A stretch of 64,000 nt of DNA from Devosia indica. GTDB lineage: Bacteria > Pseudomonadota > Alphaproteobacteria > Rhizobiales > Devosiaceae. Shown piece after piece: positions 1 to 8,259 of the stretch. The stretch lies in NCBI RefSeq assembly GCF_003056405.1, contig NZ_PYVZ01000001.1, positions 248,001 to 312,000 of the forward strand, written 5' to 3'. Position 1 is the first letter of the stretch. Every line of letters begins with the position of its first letter. The position numbers were made by a program, and so were the translations under genes. The notes beneath the pieces were generated by a model, which had not been told where the DNA came from, made no database searches, and saw nothing but the letters and a program-made list of their open reading frames with translations.

Positions 1-88
1 ACAGGCCCAGCACGAAAAGCAGGCCGATGGCCAAAAGCCACCAGGGCATGCGCGAAAGGATGGAGGGGCGGCGGGGCTGGTAGGTCAT
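1..88 (-). CDS. ABC transporter permease, N-terminus only (cut by window edge)
   Basis: Reverse-strand reading from an ATG at 88 gives 29 residues starting MTYQPRRPSILSRMPWW and running into a hydrophobic stretch that leaves the window, as expected for the first membrane segment of a transporter permease. It lies downstream of, and in the same direction as, a family-3 amino-acid-binding protein gene (272-1060), so it is probably the His/Glu/Gln/Arg-type permease of the same importer. Only the first segment is visible, so the family call rests on context. Confidence 0.6.
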   Translation of the reverse strand, partial: MTYQPRRPSILSRMPWWLLAIGLLFVLGL

Positions 89-124
89 GGGGTGTACTGG
101 ACTTTTGGCGCCAGAGGCGGTGGG

Positions 125-245
125 TGGTCCTGAACCCCACCCTTGATCCCTCCCCACAAGGGGGAGGGAGACGATGAACACGGAACCCAGGCCTGCGCCT
201 CCCTCCCCTCAATGCGGAAGGATTGAGGGTGCGGAGGAGCCGCCA
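125..245. repeat. Intergenic palindromic (REP-like) sequence
   Basis: Between the binding-protein and permease genes there are two adjacent inverted repeats. TCCCTCCCC pairs with GGGGAGGGA across a four-base loop (about 151-173), and CCTCAAT pairs with ATTGAGG across eight bases (about 208-229). Tandem hairpins of this type inside operons often lower expression of downstream genes. Whether it is a dispersed repeat cannot be judged from one window. Confidence 0.4.
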
Positions 246-271
246 GCATGGGGATATGTCGGTAACGCGTC

Positions 272-1060
272 CTATTCCGCTGCGTATTCGAAGAACCAGT
301 AATTGATGCGTTCGTCGAGCCAGCCTTCGTCGCGAAGCTGGGCGAGGGCCGCGTTGACGGGTTCGACCAGGTCCGAGCCGGGGGTGAGGATGAAGCCGAA
401 GGGGTCGGACTTGATGGCTTCGCCCGCCTGCTTGAACGAACCCGGATCGGCGCCGATATAGCCGGCCGAGGCGGCCTGGTCGGCGATCACCGCATCGACG
501 TCGCCCGATTTGACGGCCTGTACGGCGGCGCCGAAGCTGTCGAAGGTCTTGACCCGCGGATTGGCTTCGTCGCCATCGAGCACATCATAGATGGCGGTGT
601 AGAACGACGAGGTGCCGGCCTGGGCACCGAACAGGAGATCGGTGTTTTCGGCAAAGCTTTGCGGCCCTGTAATGCGCTCTTCATCGGCGCGGACGAGGAA
701 ATATTGCTCGACGGTGATGAAGGGATCGGTGAAGTCGATCTGTTCTTCACGCTCCGCGGTGATGGTGATGCCGTCGGCACCGATGTCGAACTGGCCGGTG
801 CGCACGCTTTCGATCATCACGTCCCAGGCCGTCAGATCCCATTCGACCGTTGCATTCAGGCGCCTGGCGACCTCGTTGATGACATCATATTCCAGCCCGA
901 TGCCCTCTCCGTCAGGACCGGCGAAGTTGAGCGGATAATAGGCGTTTTCGGTGACCGCCTGGATGACCCGGCCCTCAAGATCGGGGAGGTCCTGGGCGGC
1001 GGCCGGCAGGGCGAAGGCAGCCAGCGCGGCGCCGGCCATCAGAAGTGAAGTGATACGCAT
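272..1060 (-). CDS. Family-3 (polar amino acid type) ABC substrate-binding protein
   Basis: A 262-residue periplasmic protein. Residues 1-22 form a signal peptide ending AAAQ. The mature part has the family-3 pattern: a first lobe with AYYPLNF and GLEYDVINEVARRL, the GADGITITAEREEQIDFT signature about residues 99-113, and a second lobe around DADQAASAGYIG-like sequence. Family members bind polar amino acids or opines and deliver them to a two-TM permease. It is the first gene of its operon, with the permease following at 88. The exact ligand cannot be told from sequence. Confidence 0.85.
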   Translation of the reverse strand: MRITSLLMAGAALAAFALPAAAQDLPDLEGRVIQAVTENAYYPLNFAGPDGEGIGLEYDVINEVARRLNATVEWDLTAWDVMIESVRTGQFDIGADGITITAEREEQIDFTDPFITVEQYFLVRADEERITGPQSFAENTDLLFGAQAGTSSFYTAIYDVLDGDEANPRVKTFDSFGAAVQAVKSGDVDAVIADQAASAGYIGADPGSFKQAGEAIKSDPFGFILTPGSDLVEPVNAALAQLRDEGWLDERINYWFFEYAAE

Positions 1061-1129
1061 AGTGTTGGCATCTCCCGGACAGGTTTCGCCGGGAGACTAA
1101 TGCAAGCGGCCCGGCTTTGGGAATGGGCG

Positions 1130-1498
1130 TCAGGCCTGGTCGTTGACCTCGGCGCCGGGACCGTTGGTCTTGAGCGATTCAATGGCGTTCTTGGCCGAGG
1201 CCTTGGAGGCGTAGGTTTCGGTGCGGGCCATGGTCTCGCCATTGGCGGCGACGAAGCGCACGAAATGCTGGCCGTCCTTGGATTCAACGATCTCGAAGCG
1301 ATAGCCAGAGCCCTCTTCACCCTTGGACAGGTCGACCGTGATGGCATCGGGCGCGTTCTTCTTGAGCGAGTCGATACCGTTCTGGGCGCTGGCCTTCTGC
1401 TTGTAGTTCTCCGACCAGAAGATCTTTTCGGAATTGTAGGAAAAGTCGAACTTGAACTGATCGTTGGCGGCAGAAGTGATGTTGAACTTATGTGCCAT
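1130..1498 (-). CDS. YegP/DUF1508-family protein with two tandem repeats
   Basis: A 122-residue protein built of two copies of the DUF1508 unit: F-x-F-x-x-x-N-x-E-x-I-F-W-S-E-x-Y about residues 16-45, then R-F-E-I-V-E-S-K-D-G-Q-H about 67-105. Each copy ends in a short A-x-x-A-K-N-x-I-x-S-L helix. Members are small cytosolic proteins of unknown biochemical role, usually single or tandem; the tandem form matches E. coli YegP. It stands alone, with no operon partner in the same direction nearby. The start has ATG with a purine-rich upstream stretch. Confidence 0.8.
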   Translation of the reverse strand: MAHKFNITSAANDQFKFDFSYNSEKIFWSENYKQKASAQNGIDSLKKNAPDAITVDLSKGEEGSGYRFEIVESKDGQHFVRFVAANGETMARTETYASKASAKNAIESLKTNGPGAEVNDQA

Positions 1499-1565
1499 GA
1501 CGCAGGCCTCCCAAGCTGGCAGTGATGGGCAGAGACTAACCTACTGAGAGGAATTGGAAAGCCTC

Positions 1566-1859
1566 TTAGTCTTTCAGACCCGCCCGATCGAGATGGCCCA
1601 GATCGCGGCCCGGATCGATGCGGTCGCGCACCATCTGCTTGAGGACCCGGCTATCGGGGAAGCCGCCATCGCGCTTGCGCTCCCAGATCAGCTCACCATC
1701 GAGATGGATCTCGAAAATGCCGCCAGTGCCAGGAACAAGCGCGACCTGGCCAAGCTCGGTGCCGAAGGTGGAGAGCAGTTCCTGGGCCAACCAGCCGGAC
1801 CGCAACAGCCAGTTGCACTGGGTGCAATAGGCAATGGTGATGGCCGGGCCGCTGCTCAT
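1566..1859 (-). CDS. SelT/SelW/SelH-like (Rdx) thioredoxin-fold protein
   Basis: A 97-residue protein with the redox motif C-T-Q-C at residues 12-15 (YCTQCNWLLR), followed by the conserved G-x-x-x-I-x-x-D-G-x-x-I-W-x-R segment about 46-63. This is the bacterial Rdx family related to selenoproteins W, T and H, with cysteine in place of selenocysteine. Its ATG overlaps the stop of the upstream cyclic-nucleotide-binding gene by four bases (ATGA, 1856-1859), so the two are translationally coupled. The expected role is thiol redox chemistry; the partner is unknown. Confidence 0.8.
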   Translation of the reverse strand: MSSGPAITIAYCTQCNWLLRSGWLAQELLSTFGTELGQVALVPGTGGIFEIHLDGELIWERKRDGGFPDSRVLKQMVRDRIDPGRDLGHLDRAGLKD

Positions 1860-2314
1860 TTACCGCTTTTGCCGGCCTCGGCCGGATCGACCAGGGTGGA
1901 AAGAATCTGATCGACCAGATCGAGATCCTGCCGCTTGCCGGCCGCCTGCTGTTGCAGGTCCACGAGATAGGAGGTGGTGTAATAGAGCCGCCGCGCCAGC
2001 ATGGTGGCGATATGCAGGCTCATTTCCGGGTGGGCCTCGAGAAAGGTCAGTGCATCGGGAATTTCATAAGCCCGCACCTCGGAGAGGGCCTTGACCGTGG
2101 CGGAGTGCGGCATGTCGAGCAGGACCGCCATTTCCCCGAAGATCGAGCCGGGCTCGTCGACATGGGTGACCTGGGTGCGCTCGCGGATGACCTCAACCTG
2201 CCCATCGATGAGCACCAGCAGTTTGCCCAGCCGTTCGCCTTCGGGCAGCATGATCTGGCCGGACTTGAACCGGATTTCTGCAAGTTCACTGCAATAGTCG
2301 AGAATATCGGCCAT
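1856..2314 (-). CDS. Cyclic-nucleotide-binding (Crp-type sensor) domain protein
   Basis: A 152-residue protein consisting of one cNMP-binding domain: the beta-roll motif G-x-x-x-x-x-L-L-V-L-I-D-G-Q-V-E-V about residues 27-43 and the phosphate-binding cassette motif G-S-I-F-G-E-M-A-V-L about 56-65. There is no helix-turn-helix after it, only a short helical tail, so it is a stand-alone sensor rather than a Crp/Fnr regulator. The start at 2314 (MADILDYC) is preferred because the upstream in-frame stretch is out of character and crosses the neighbouring DUF1236 gene. It overlaps the Rdx gene by ATGA. Confidence 0.8.
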   Translation of the reverse strand: MADILDYCSELAEIRFKSGQIMLPEGERLGKLLVLIDGQVEVIRERTQVTHVDEPGSIFGEMAVLLDMPHSATVKALSEVRAYEIPDALTFLEAHPEMSLHIATMLARRLYYTTSYLVDLQQQAAGKRQDLDLVDQILSTLVDPAEAGKSGK

Positions 2315-2447
2315 TGGCCCCGCCTCCAATGTCTGCCGGACCCCGCCGTCCGGTTGGTCAGTCGTGGCGAAATCTAAAGCATTGGCCGGACAAAGCAAAG
2401 CCGCCCGAACAGATGTCCGGGCGGCCAGTGACTTGCGGTAGATGGAC

Positions 2448-3080
2448 TTACTGGATCCACACAATGGTGCGCGAGCTGCTGTCGACAAGGGCCGGGCGGC
2501 CATCGACATAGACATAGCCATAATAGGGGTCTTCGGGCACGGGGGTGATGGTTGCCGTGTCGGGCAGGACATAGCCCACCACCACGTCGCCTTCGGCATT
2601 GACCGGCTCGACCGGGTTGGCAATGGCGAAATCGGCGGCCGACTGGTTCACCACATAGCCGGGCGACTGCACCAGCGTGTTGGTGTTGAGGTCAACGATC
2701 CAGACGCGGCCATTGGCATAGAAATAGCCATGATCCGGATCACCCTCAACCGGATAGATGGTCACGCCGGCGGGCACGGTGGTGCCGACATCAAGCGAAC
2801 CTTCGATCACTACCGGCTCAACCGGGTTGGTGCCGGCATATTCGATGGTGGAGGTTTCGATGCCGGCTTCGGCACCGATCACCGCGCCGGCAAAGCCGCC
2901 GACCACCGCGCCGATGGGGCCACCAGCCAGAAAGCCCAGCGTTGCGCCACCGGCAGCGCCGCCGGTTGCGCCGATGGTAGCGCCGGCTTCAGCATCGACA
3001 ACACCGGCATCCTGCGCCATGGCGGGCAGCGACAGGCCAAGCGAAATCACGGCCACGGAGGCCAGAAGGGTCTTTTTCAT
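2448..3080 (-). CDS. Secreted DUF1236 protein with glycine-zipper segment
   Basis: About 210 residues. A signal peptide (MKKTLLASVAVISLGLSLP, cleavage near AMAQ) is followed by a glycine-rich zipper, GATGGAAGGATLGFLAGG-like with repeated G-x-x-x-G spacing (about 30-65). Two DUF1236 repeats follow, recognisable by P-V-E-P-V and G-Y-x-Y-x-x-G-R. Start: AAGGA lies nine bases before the ATG at 3080, better than the ATGs at 3089 and 3110. Family members are cell-envelope proteins of unknown role that are common in Rhizobiales. Confidence 0.78.
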   Translation of the reverse strand: MKKTLLASVAVISLGLSLPAMAQDAGVVDAEAGATIGATGGAAGGATLGFLAGGPIGAVVGGFAGAVIGAEAGIETSTIEYAGTNPVEPVVIEGSLDVGTTVPAGVTIYPVEGDPDHGYFYANGRVWIVDLNTNTLVQSPGYVVNQSAADFAIANPVEPVNAEGDVVVGYVLPDTATITPVPEDPYYGYVYVDGRPALVDSSSRTIVWIQ

Positions 3081-3237
3081 TTTTGTCATTCCTTTCGTGC
3101 GGCGGTCCAAGGACCGCCTCTTTCAAGGGGAGCTGCCTGGGGAAGGCTGGCTCATTTCCGCCCCTTGCCCAACAAACGGGGGCGCCCTGGATGCGTTCCG
3201 CGTGGATAGGAATGTGATGAGGTGTGTGGCCGATCGG

Positions 3238-3735
3238 TTACAGCAGCTTCTCGATGGCCGGGGCGATCTCGGCCGGTTCAGTGGTGGGGGCAAAGCGATC
3301 AACCACCTTGCCGTCCCGGTCGAGCAGGAACTTGGTGAAGTTCCACTTGATGGCTTCGATGCCCAGGACGCCCGGGGCGGCGGCGGTCAGCCAGTCGAAC
3401 AGGGGATGGGCGGCGTCGCCATTGACCTCGATACGCTCGAACATGGGGAAGCTGACGCCGAAATTGAGCGCACAGAATTGCGCGATCTCCTCGCTGCTGC
3501 CCGGCTCCTGCGCGCCGAACTGGTTGCAGGGGAAGCCGAGAATGACCAGGCCCCGATGCTTGAACTGCTGATAGAGCGCTTCGAGGCCCTCATATTGCGG
3601 GGTAAAGCCGCATTGGCTGGCCACATTGACGATCAGCACCACCTGACCGGCAAATGCGGAGAGGTCTTGCGGCGTGCCGTCGAGGCGATTGGCGGAAAAA
3701 TCGGCAAGGGTCTTATTGGCAACGGACTTGGTCAT
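3238..3735 (-). CDS. Glutathione peroxidase (cysteine type)
   Basis: A 165-residue thioredoxin-fold peroxidase carrying the three family signatures: VNVASQCGFTPQY about residues 36-48 with the peroxidatic Cys, the LGFPCNQFGAQEPG block about 66-79, and KWNFTKFLLDRDGKV about 130-144. The catalytic Gln and Trp are in these blocks. The active residue is Cys, not Sec. The enzyme reduces peroxides in the cytosol, and bacterial members often use thioredoxin. Length is normal for the family. Confidence 0.9.
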   Translation of the reverse strand: MTKSVANKTLADFSANRLDGTPQDLSAFAGQVVLIVNVASQCGFTPQYEGLEALYQQFKHRGLVILGFPCNQFGAQEPGSSEEIAQFCALNFGVSFPMFERIEVNGDAAHPLFDWLTAAAPGVLGIEAIKWNFTKFLLDRDGKVVDRFAPTTEPAEIAPAIEKLL

Positions 3736-3799
3736 GACAATGGCTCTGGGAAGGGATCACCCCAGAGCTATGGTGATCGGGCCGCCGGCGCAAGGGTGG

Positions 3800-4201
3800 T
3801 CAGCCCTGTGCGGCGAGCCAGTCCGGGTCGGGGTCGATGGGCGTGATGACATCGAGCAGGATGCCATTGGGATCGGCGGCGATGAAATGGCGCTGGCCGA
3901 ACACCTCGTCGCGCAGCGGCTGGACGATGGAAACACCGGCCTGTTCGAGCCGCCCTGCGTCTGCCGCGGCGTCTTGCACCTCGAAGCTGAGGATCAGATT
4001 GGCGGTGGGATGGCGTCCCTGGGGCGGGATGGTCTCATGGTCAAAGGCGATCACGGCCAGCTCATTGCCCGTGGCACCACCACGCAATTGCACATACCAA
4101 TCGCTCTCAAAGACCGGCTCGAAGCCGAAATGCTCCTGATAGAAGCGGCTGGTCGCGGCCACATCCCGGACATGGAGCAGAGGATAAAGCGTGTTGAACA
4201 T
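3800..4201 (-). CDS. VOC (glyoxalase/bleomycin-resistance) family protein
   Basis: A 133-residue protein with the beta-alpha-beta-beta-beta pattern of VOC proteins: [20 protein letters not shown] at the start and the second-module [18 protein letters not shown] near the end. Start: the ATG at 4201 (MFNTLYP) gives the usual VOC N-terminus. It is divergent from the TetR regulator at 4278 across 76 bp containing an inverted repeat, so it is probably that regulator's target. The substrate cannot be predicted. Confidence 0.75.
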   Translation of the reverse strand: MFNTLYPLLHVRDVAATSRFYQEHFGFEPVFESDWYVQLRGGATGNELAVIAFDHETIPPQGRHPTANLILSFEVQDAAADAGRLEQAGVSIVQPLRDEVFGQRHFIAADPNGILLDVITPIDPDPDWLAAQG

Positions 4202-4232
4202 TGATCGTCTCCCTGAATTGGCTTTATCATAA

Positions 4233-4251
4233 CAAACACGCAGCATGTTTG
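4233..4251. promoter_or_regulatory. Inverted repeat in VOC/TetR divergent region (candidate operator)
   Basis: CAAACA and TGTTTG form perfect 6-bp arms around a 7-bp centre, in the 76 bp separating the VOC gene (start 4201) from the TetR gene (start 4278). The size, symmetry and position fit a TetR-family operator controlling both genes. Confidence 0.45.
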
Positions 4252-4277
4252 ATTGATAGATGCAGGATGTATGAAAG

Positions 4278-4862
4278 ATGGATGTCAGAAGACGTCAGGA
4301 GGATCGTCGGACTGCCACGCGCCGGGCCCTGGTCGCAGCCGCTCGAACGCTGTTTGCGCAAAAGGGCTATGCGGCGACCAGCACGCCGGAAATCGTCAAG
4401 GCAGCCGGGGTGACGCGTGGCGCGCTCTACCATCATTTTGCGGACAAGCAGGCGCTGTTTGCCGCCGTGGTGGAAGAGGAGCACGCGGTTCTGGCGCTGA
4501 CCATCCACCAGGCGGCCGAGGGCGGCGAAGACGAGCCCGGCCCGGTCAAGGCGCTGATCCGGGGCGGCGAGGGGTTCCTGGCCGCCATGCAGGACGAAGG
4601 GCGCCGCCGCCTGCTGATCGTGGACGCGCCGGCCGTGCTGGGGCGCGCGGCGGTCGATGAGATCGATGCGCGGCATGGCCTGCGCACGCTGGTTGAGGGG
4701 GTCGGTACAGCCATTGAAGCGGGCGCTATCAAGGACCTTCCGCCCCTGCCGCTGGCGCATCTGCTCAGCGCCATGTTCGACCGGGCGTCGCTGGCGCCTG
4801 CAGACGAGATCAATGACTATCGCAAGGTGATGAAGGCGCTCATCCGTGGGCTGAAGAAGTGA
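4278..4862 (+). CDS. TetR/AcrR-family transcriptional regulator
   Basis: A 194-residue regulator. The N-terminal helix-turn-helix spans about residues 9-55, with [19 protein letters not shown] then [19 protein letters not shown], the canonical TetR_N pattern. The remaining helical part is the ligand-binding domain and is not recognisable further. It is divergent from a VOC-family gene and probably represses that gene and itself through the palindrome at 4233-4251. A strong rho-independent terminator follows. Confidence 0.85.
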   Translation: MDVRRRQEDRRTATRRALVAAARTLFAQKGYAATSTPEIVKAAGVTRGALYHHFADKQALFAAVVEEEHAVLALTIHQAAEGGEDEPGPVKALIRGGEGFLAAMQDEGRRRLLIVDAPAVLGRAAVDEIDARHGLRTLVEGVGTAIEAGAIKDLPPLPLAHLLSAMFDRASLAPADEINDYRKVMKALIRGLKK

Positions 4863-4884
4863 CCACCATCCTCACCCGCAAAAG

Positions 4885-4913
4885 AAAAGCGGGGATCGCT
4901 CCCCGCTTTTTTT
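4885..4913 (+). terminator. Rho-independent terminator after TetR gene
   Basis: AAGCGGGG and CCCCGCTT form an 8-bp stem with loop ATCGCT, followed by a run of T to 4913. It ends the TetR transcript. Confidence 0.85.
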
Positions 4914-4922
4914 GCCTTCCGG

Positions 4923-4997
4923 TCAGAAGACCAGGAAGATGATGATGATCAGCCAGATCGGCACACCGAGCAGCCAGAGGGCAAGTCCCTTGAACAT
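4923..4997 (-). CDS. 24-residue single-TM membrane peptide
   Basis: The reverse strand reads M-F-K-G-L-A-L-W-L-L-G-V-P-I-W-L-I-I-I-I then F-L-V-F and a stop. It is one hydrophobic helix with a basic N-terminus. AGGAG sits upstream of the ATG (ggaaaaggagactagcg), which supports translation. It lies just downstream of the 298-residue membrane protein gene. It resembles the tiny conserved membrane peptides annotated across Rhizobiales; function unknown. Confidence 0.65.
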   Translation of the reverse strand: MFKGLALWLLGVPIWLIIIIFLVF

Positions 4998-5021
4998 CGC
5001 TAGTCTCCTTTTCCTGCGCGC

Positions 5022-5918
5022 CTAGAACCGACGGAAGACGTCAGCAAAGACGGTGTTGTTGTCGCGGTGATTGCCACCCTTCTGTGCAGCCCAATAGGCG
5101 CCGATGGCCGAGACCAGCGACGAGGCCGCCAGCAGGAATGCTGCAAGGATGGCCGTGTTGCGGGCAACACGCGCTGCTTCCACCGCTTCGACACGCGCCG
5201 CTTCGACATTGGCGATGACGCTATCGACACGCGCTTCGGCCTCGGCAGGCGGCAGGCCGGTATTGGCGGCCACCACATTGGCGAGATAGGTGCGGTCCTC
5301 GGCGGCAACCGTGCCGTCACCCAAAGCGGCTTGGGCAAAGATGCGGCCGGCTTCGTCGCGGGCCATGCCCGGATCAACCGGCGTATCGGCGCGGAACAGG
5401 GTATCGATGAAATAGGCATTGGGGTCGAGCCCGTCCGCTGCACCTTCCGAGACATTGGAAGCGGCCGTGGTGGCGGTGGCAATGGTGGTGCCCACGGCAC
5501 TGCCCACTGCGCCAATGCCACCGACGGCCAGAATGGCACCGATGATCATGGCACCGCCCCAGACCAGCAGGCCATGAGCGCCGTCACGCATATCGCTTTC
5601 GTCCTCGGTGGCGTCGAAATTGCGCGCCCGCAGGCGACCCGTGAGATAGCCGCCGGCCATGAAGGAGGAGATCTGGACCCAGAGGAACCAGCTTGCCGCG
5701 CCAATGCCGATCAGAATGGCCGGGGCGCCCTCACGGGCATTGAAGTCGATGAAGTTGAGGCCAATGGCCGAGCCGAAGCTGATCAGCACCAGCGAGATGG
5801 CCGAGGCCAACACGATCCCGGCGAAGATGGCCGGCCAATCGACATAGCTGCGTTCGGCCTGGTCCCTGGTGATTTCTGTTTCAACGACGGCAACGCCGGG
5901 CGGTGTGTCCATGCTCAT
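5022..5918 (-). CDS. Conserved integral membrane protein
   Basis: A 298-residue protein with hydrophobic segments at about residues 29-55, 68-90, 118-145 and 252-275. Between the third and fourth lies a long soluble region rich in Ala, Glu and Asp that looks helical. Start: the ATG at 5918 (MSMDTPPG) is preceded by GGAGG at good spacing, whereas the longer frame to 5978 runs over the neighbouring 24-residue gene. I recognise it only as a Rhizobiales membrane protein sometimes labelled PhnA-like; no catalytic motif is visible. Confidence 0.7.
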   Translation of the reverse strand: MSMDTPPGVAVVETEITRDQAERSYVDWPAIFAGIVLASAISLVLISFGSAIGLNFIDFNAREGAPAILIGIGAASWFLWVQISSFMAGGYLTGRLRARNFDATEDESDMRDGAHGLLVWGGAMIIGAILAVGGIGAVGSAVGTTIATATTAASNVSEGAADGLDPNAYFIDTLFRADTPVDPGMARDEAGRIFAQAALGDGTVAAEDRTYLANVVAANTGLPPAEAEARVDSVIANVEAARVEAVEAARVARNTAILAAFLLAASSLVSAIGAYWAAQKGGNHRDNNTVFADVFRRF

Positions 5919-5940
5919 GTCTGTGTCCTCCCGTTCTGGC

Positions 5941-6015
5941 TCAAGCCAGGCCGATGAAGGACAGGATAGCCATGACAATCACGACAAGGCCGACGAGATA
6001 AATGATGGAGTTCAT
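5941..6015 (-). CDS. 24-residue single-TM membrane peptide
   Basis: The reverse strand reads M-N-S-I-I-Y-L-V-G-L-V-V-I-V-M-A-I-L-S-F then I-G-L-A and a stop, one transmembrane helix. A nearly identical peptide is widespread as a small hypothetical protein in Rhizobiales, to my knowledge. It lies directly upstream of the 298-residue membrane protein gene and is probably co-transcribed with it. The upstream purine stretch (aagaggg) is a weak ribosome site. Confidence 0.65.
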   Translation of the reverse strand: MNSIIYLVGLVVIVMAILSFIGLA

Positions 6016-6099
6016 GGGGGAAAACCCTCTTGTTGAAAGACGCGAGTGGTCAAACAACTGTGAGGGGGGTGGTTTTGTTCCGAATGGGGCAGAATGACG

Positions 6100-6125
6100 G
6101 CGGGCGGGGATTGCTCCCCGCCCGC
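6100..6125 (-). terminator. Strong GC hairpin at the end of the pyrimidine operon
   Basis: GCGGGCGGGG and CCCCGCCCGC form a perfect 10-bp stem with loop ATTGCT, 24 bp past the stop of the binding-protein gene. No T-run follows, so termination may need Rho or the hairpin may protect mRNA. Confidence 0.55.
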
Positions 6126-6148
6126 TCCATTCACTCGGTAAGCGCTGC

Positions 6149-7126
6149 TTACTTCAGGGCGTCGGTGACGACGGTCGTGTAGGCGCCTTCCGGAGTTGCG
6201 GTGATGATTTCCTGGTCGAGCAGGGCCTGCACCGTGCGCTCATAGGTGTCCATGTCGAGGGCCGGGTCGGTGGCATCGACAAGCTTGGAAACCTCGCCGG
6301 TCATATAGAGCTGGTGCTCATATTCGGCGGCACCGGTATCGTCCATTTCAACCACGATCTCGGCGGCTTCTTCCGGGTTTTCCAGGGCATAGGCCCAGCC
6401 CTTCATCGAGGCCTTCACAAAGCGTGTATAGGCGTCGACCTTGGCCGGATCCTCCAGCGTGTCTTCCATGACATAGAGACCGTCTTCAAGCAGGTCATTG
6501 CCCATGTCGGTATAGTTGAAGATGGTCAGATTATCCGGGCCGTAGCCGGCATCGAGCGCCTGACCATATTCGTTATAGGTCATGACCGAGATGCAGTCGG
6601 CCTGGCCCTGGATCATGGGCTGGATATCAAAGCTCTGCTGCAGCACCGTGACGCCGCCTTCCGAGCCATCAGTGGGGATGCCTTCCTTGTTCATCCAGGC
6701 AAAGAAGGGATATTCATTGCCAAAGAACCAGACGCCCAGGGTATGGCCGGGGAAATCAGCGACTTCGGTGATGCCGGTTTCCTCGGGGCAGATCATCATC
6801 AGGCCCGAGCGCTTGAAGGGCTGGGCGATATTGACCAGGGGCACACCCGATTCACGGGCGGCCATGCCGGCGGCCATCCAGGTGACGATGATATCGGCGC
6901 CACCGCCGGCGATCACCTGTTCGGGGGCGATATTGGGGCCGCCGGGCAGGATGGTGACGTCGAGATTTTCTTCGTCATAAAAGCCCTTGGATTCAGCGAC
7001 CAGATAGCCGGCGAACTGGGCCTGCGTGACCCATTTCAATTGCAGGGTCAGCGCGTCCTGCGCGAAGGCGGTGCTGGCCGAAAGCGCCAAGGCGCCTGCA
7101 ACGAGACCTCCGATAAACTTTTTCAT
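6149..7126 (-). CDS. NMT1/THI5-type ABC substrate-binding protein (predicted pyrimidine uptake)
   Basis: A 325-residue protein with a signal peptide (MKKFIGGLVAGALALSAST, cleavage after AFAQ). The THI5-like fold follows: LKWVTQAQFAGYLVAESKGF about residues 29-48, then LPGGPNIAPEQVIAGGGADI about 60-79. Such proteins bind flat aromatic heterocycles such as hydroxymethylpyrimidine or pyrimidines. Start: the ATG at 7126 gives a clean signal peptide with AAGGGAA upstream. It is the last gene of an operon for pyrimidine-ring degradation, so a uracil, thymine or dihydropyrimidine ligand is inferred. Confidence 0.85.
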   Translation of the reverse strand: MKKFIGGLVAGALALSASTAFAQDALTLQLKWVTQAQFAGYLVAESKGFYDEENLDVTILPGGPNIAPEQVIAGGGADIIVTWMAAGMAARESGVPLVNIAQPFKRSGLMMICPEETGITEVADFPGHTLGVWFFGNEYPFFAWMNKEGIPTDGSEGGVTVLQQSFDIQPMIQGQADCISVMTYNEYGQALDAGYGPDNLTIFNYTDMGNDLLEDGLYVMEDTLEDPAKVDAYTRFVKASMKGWAYALENPEEAAEIVVEMDDTGAAEYEHQLYMTGEVSKLVDATDPALDMDTYERTVQALLDQEIITATPEGAYTTVVTDALK

Positions 7127-7146
7127 GTTGTCGTTCCCTTTTCCCT

Positions 7147-8259
7147 TTACGTCCGTCCACCACGGACAGACGGATGCCAGAAGGTGACGCCCCTTTCGAT
7201 GAGGGCGATCACCCCGTAGAAGGCGGACCCCGCGACCGCCGCAACAGCGATCTCCGCCCAGACCAGGTCGATGGCGAGACGCCCCACCCCGGTCGAAATC
7301 CGGAAGCCCATTCCCACAATGGGCGTTCCGAAGAATTCCGCTACGATTGCGCCGATCAAGGCCAGAGTCGAGTTGATCTTGAGGGCGTTGAATATGAAGG
7401 GGCCCGCAGCGGGGAGCCGTAGCTTCATAAGGGTTTGCCAATAGTTGGCGGCATAGGTGTGCATGAGGTCGCGCTCGATGGCAGAGGCGGCGTTGAGCCC
7501 GGCCACGGTATTGACCAGCATGGGGAAGAAGGTCATGGCGACCACGACCGCAGCCTTACTCTGCCAGTCAAAGCCGAACCACATGACCATGATGGGCGCG
7601 ATGCCGATAATGGGCAGCGCCGACATGAAATTGCCGATGGGCATGACGCCGGCCTTGAGGAAGGGCGAGCGGTCGACGGCAATGGCGACGATGAGCCCCG
7701 CCAGACAGCCCATGGCATAGCCGGGCAGTACCGATTTGATGAAGGTCTGCACGAAATCGGCCCAGAGCGTGGGCACTTCGGCGGTCATGCGCGCCCAGAT
7801 CGCCGAGGGCGGCGGCAGCAGCACCGGCGGTACGTTGGCGCCGCGGGTGATGACTTCCCAGGCGACCAGCAAAGCAAGGCCGAAAATGATCGGGATGACC
7901 AGACCCGTGCCGGTTTCGGGCAATTGGCCCTGGCGGATGGCGGCCGACAGGCGTTCGACAAACAACCAGGCAAACGCCCAGCTCGCCACCAGCGCCCACC
8001 AGAAATGGGCCGGCATGGCGCCCTCGGCGGGCAGCGCCAGGATCAGCGCCACGGCGCCGAACAGCATAAGCGCGCCGTCGAACCAGAGGCTGAACGGCAG
8101 CGCCAGCCGGACCAGCGACGCCGCGCCGAGTGCAAAATAGAGGGTCAGCAACGGGGCGGTGCCAAAACTGGAAAAGCCGAACCCCAGGCCCAGAAGCGCG
8201 GCGCCGCCGGCCAGGAGGGCCAGTGCCAATTGCATGGCCGTCAGGCCGGTGCGGTTCAT
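7147..8259 (-). CDS. ABC transporter permease (SsuC/ThiX type), pyrimidine importer
   Basis: About 370 residues. Residues 1-110 hold extra hydrophobic segments, and the transport domain begins at IPIIFGLALLVAWEVITRG. The EAA loop consensus is recognisable in MKLRLPAAGPFIFNALKI. It overlaps the preceding permease gene by ATGA (8256-8259), which fixes the start at 8259 rather than 8289. Two permease genes plus one ATPase suggest a heterodimeric channel. Substrate is inferred from the neighbours. Confidence 0.85.
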   Translation of the reverse strand: MNRTGLTAMQLALALLAGGAALLGLGFGFSSFGTAPLLTLYFALGAASLVRLALPFSLWFDGALMLFGAVALILALPAEGAMPAHFWWALVASWAFAWLFVERLSAAIRQGQLPETGTGLVIPIIFGLALLVAWEVITRGANVPPVLLPPPSAIWARMTAEVPTLWADFVQTFIKSVLPGYAMGCLAGLIVAIAVDRSPFLKAGVMPIGNFMSALPIIGIAPIMVMWFGFDWQSKAAVVVAMTFFPMLVNTVAGLNAASAIERDLMHTYAANYWQTLMKLRLPAAGPFIFNALKINSTLALIGAIVAEFFGTPIVGMGFRISTGVGRLAIDLVWAEIAVAAVAGSAFYGVIALIERGVTFWHPSVRGGRT

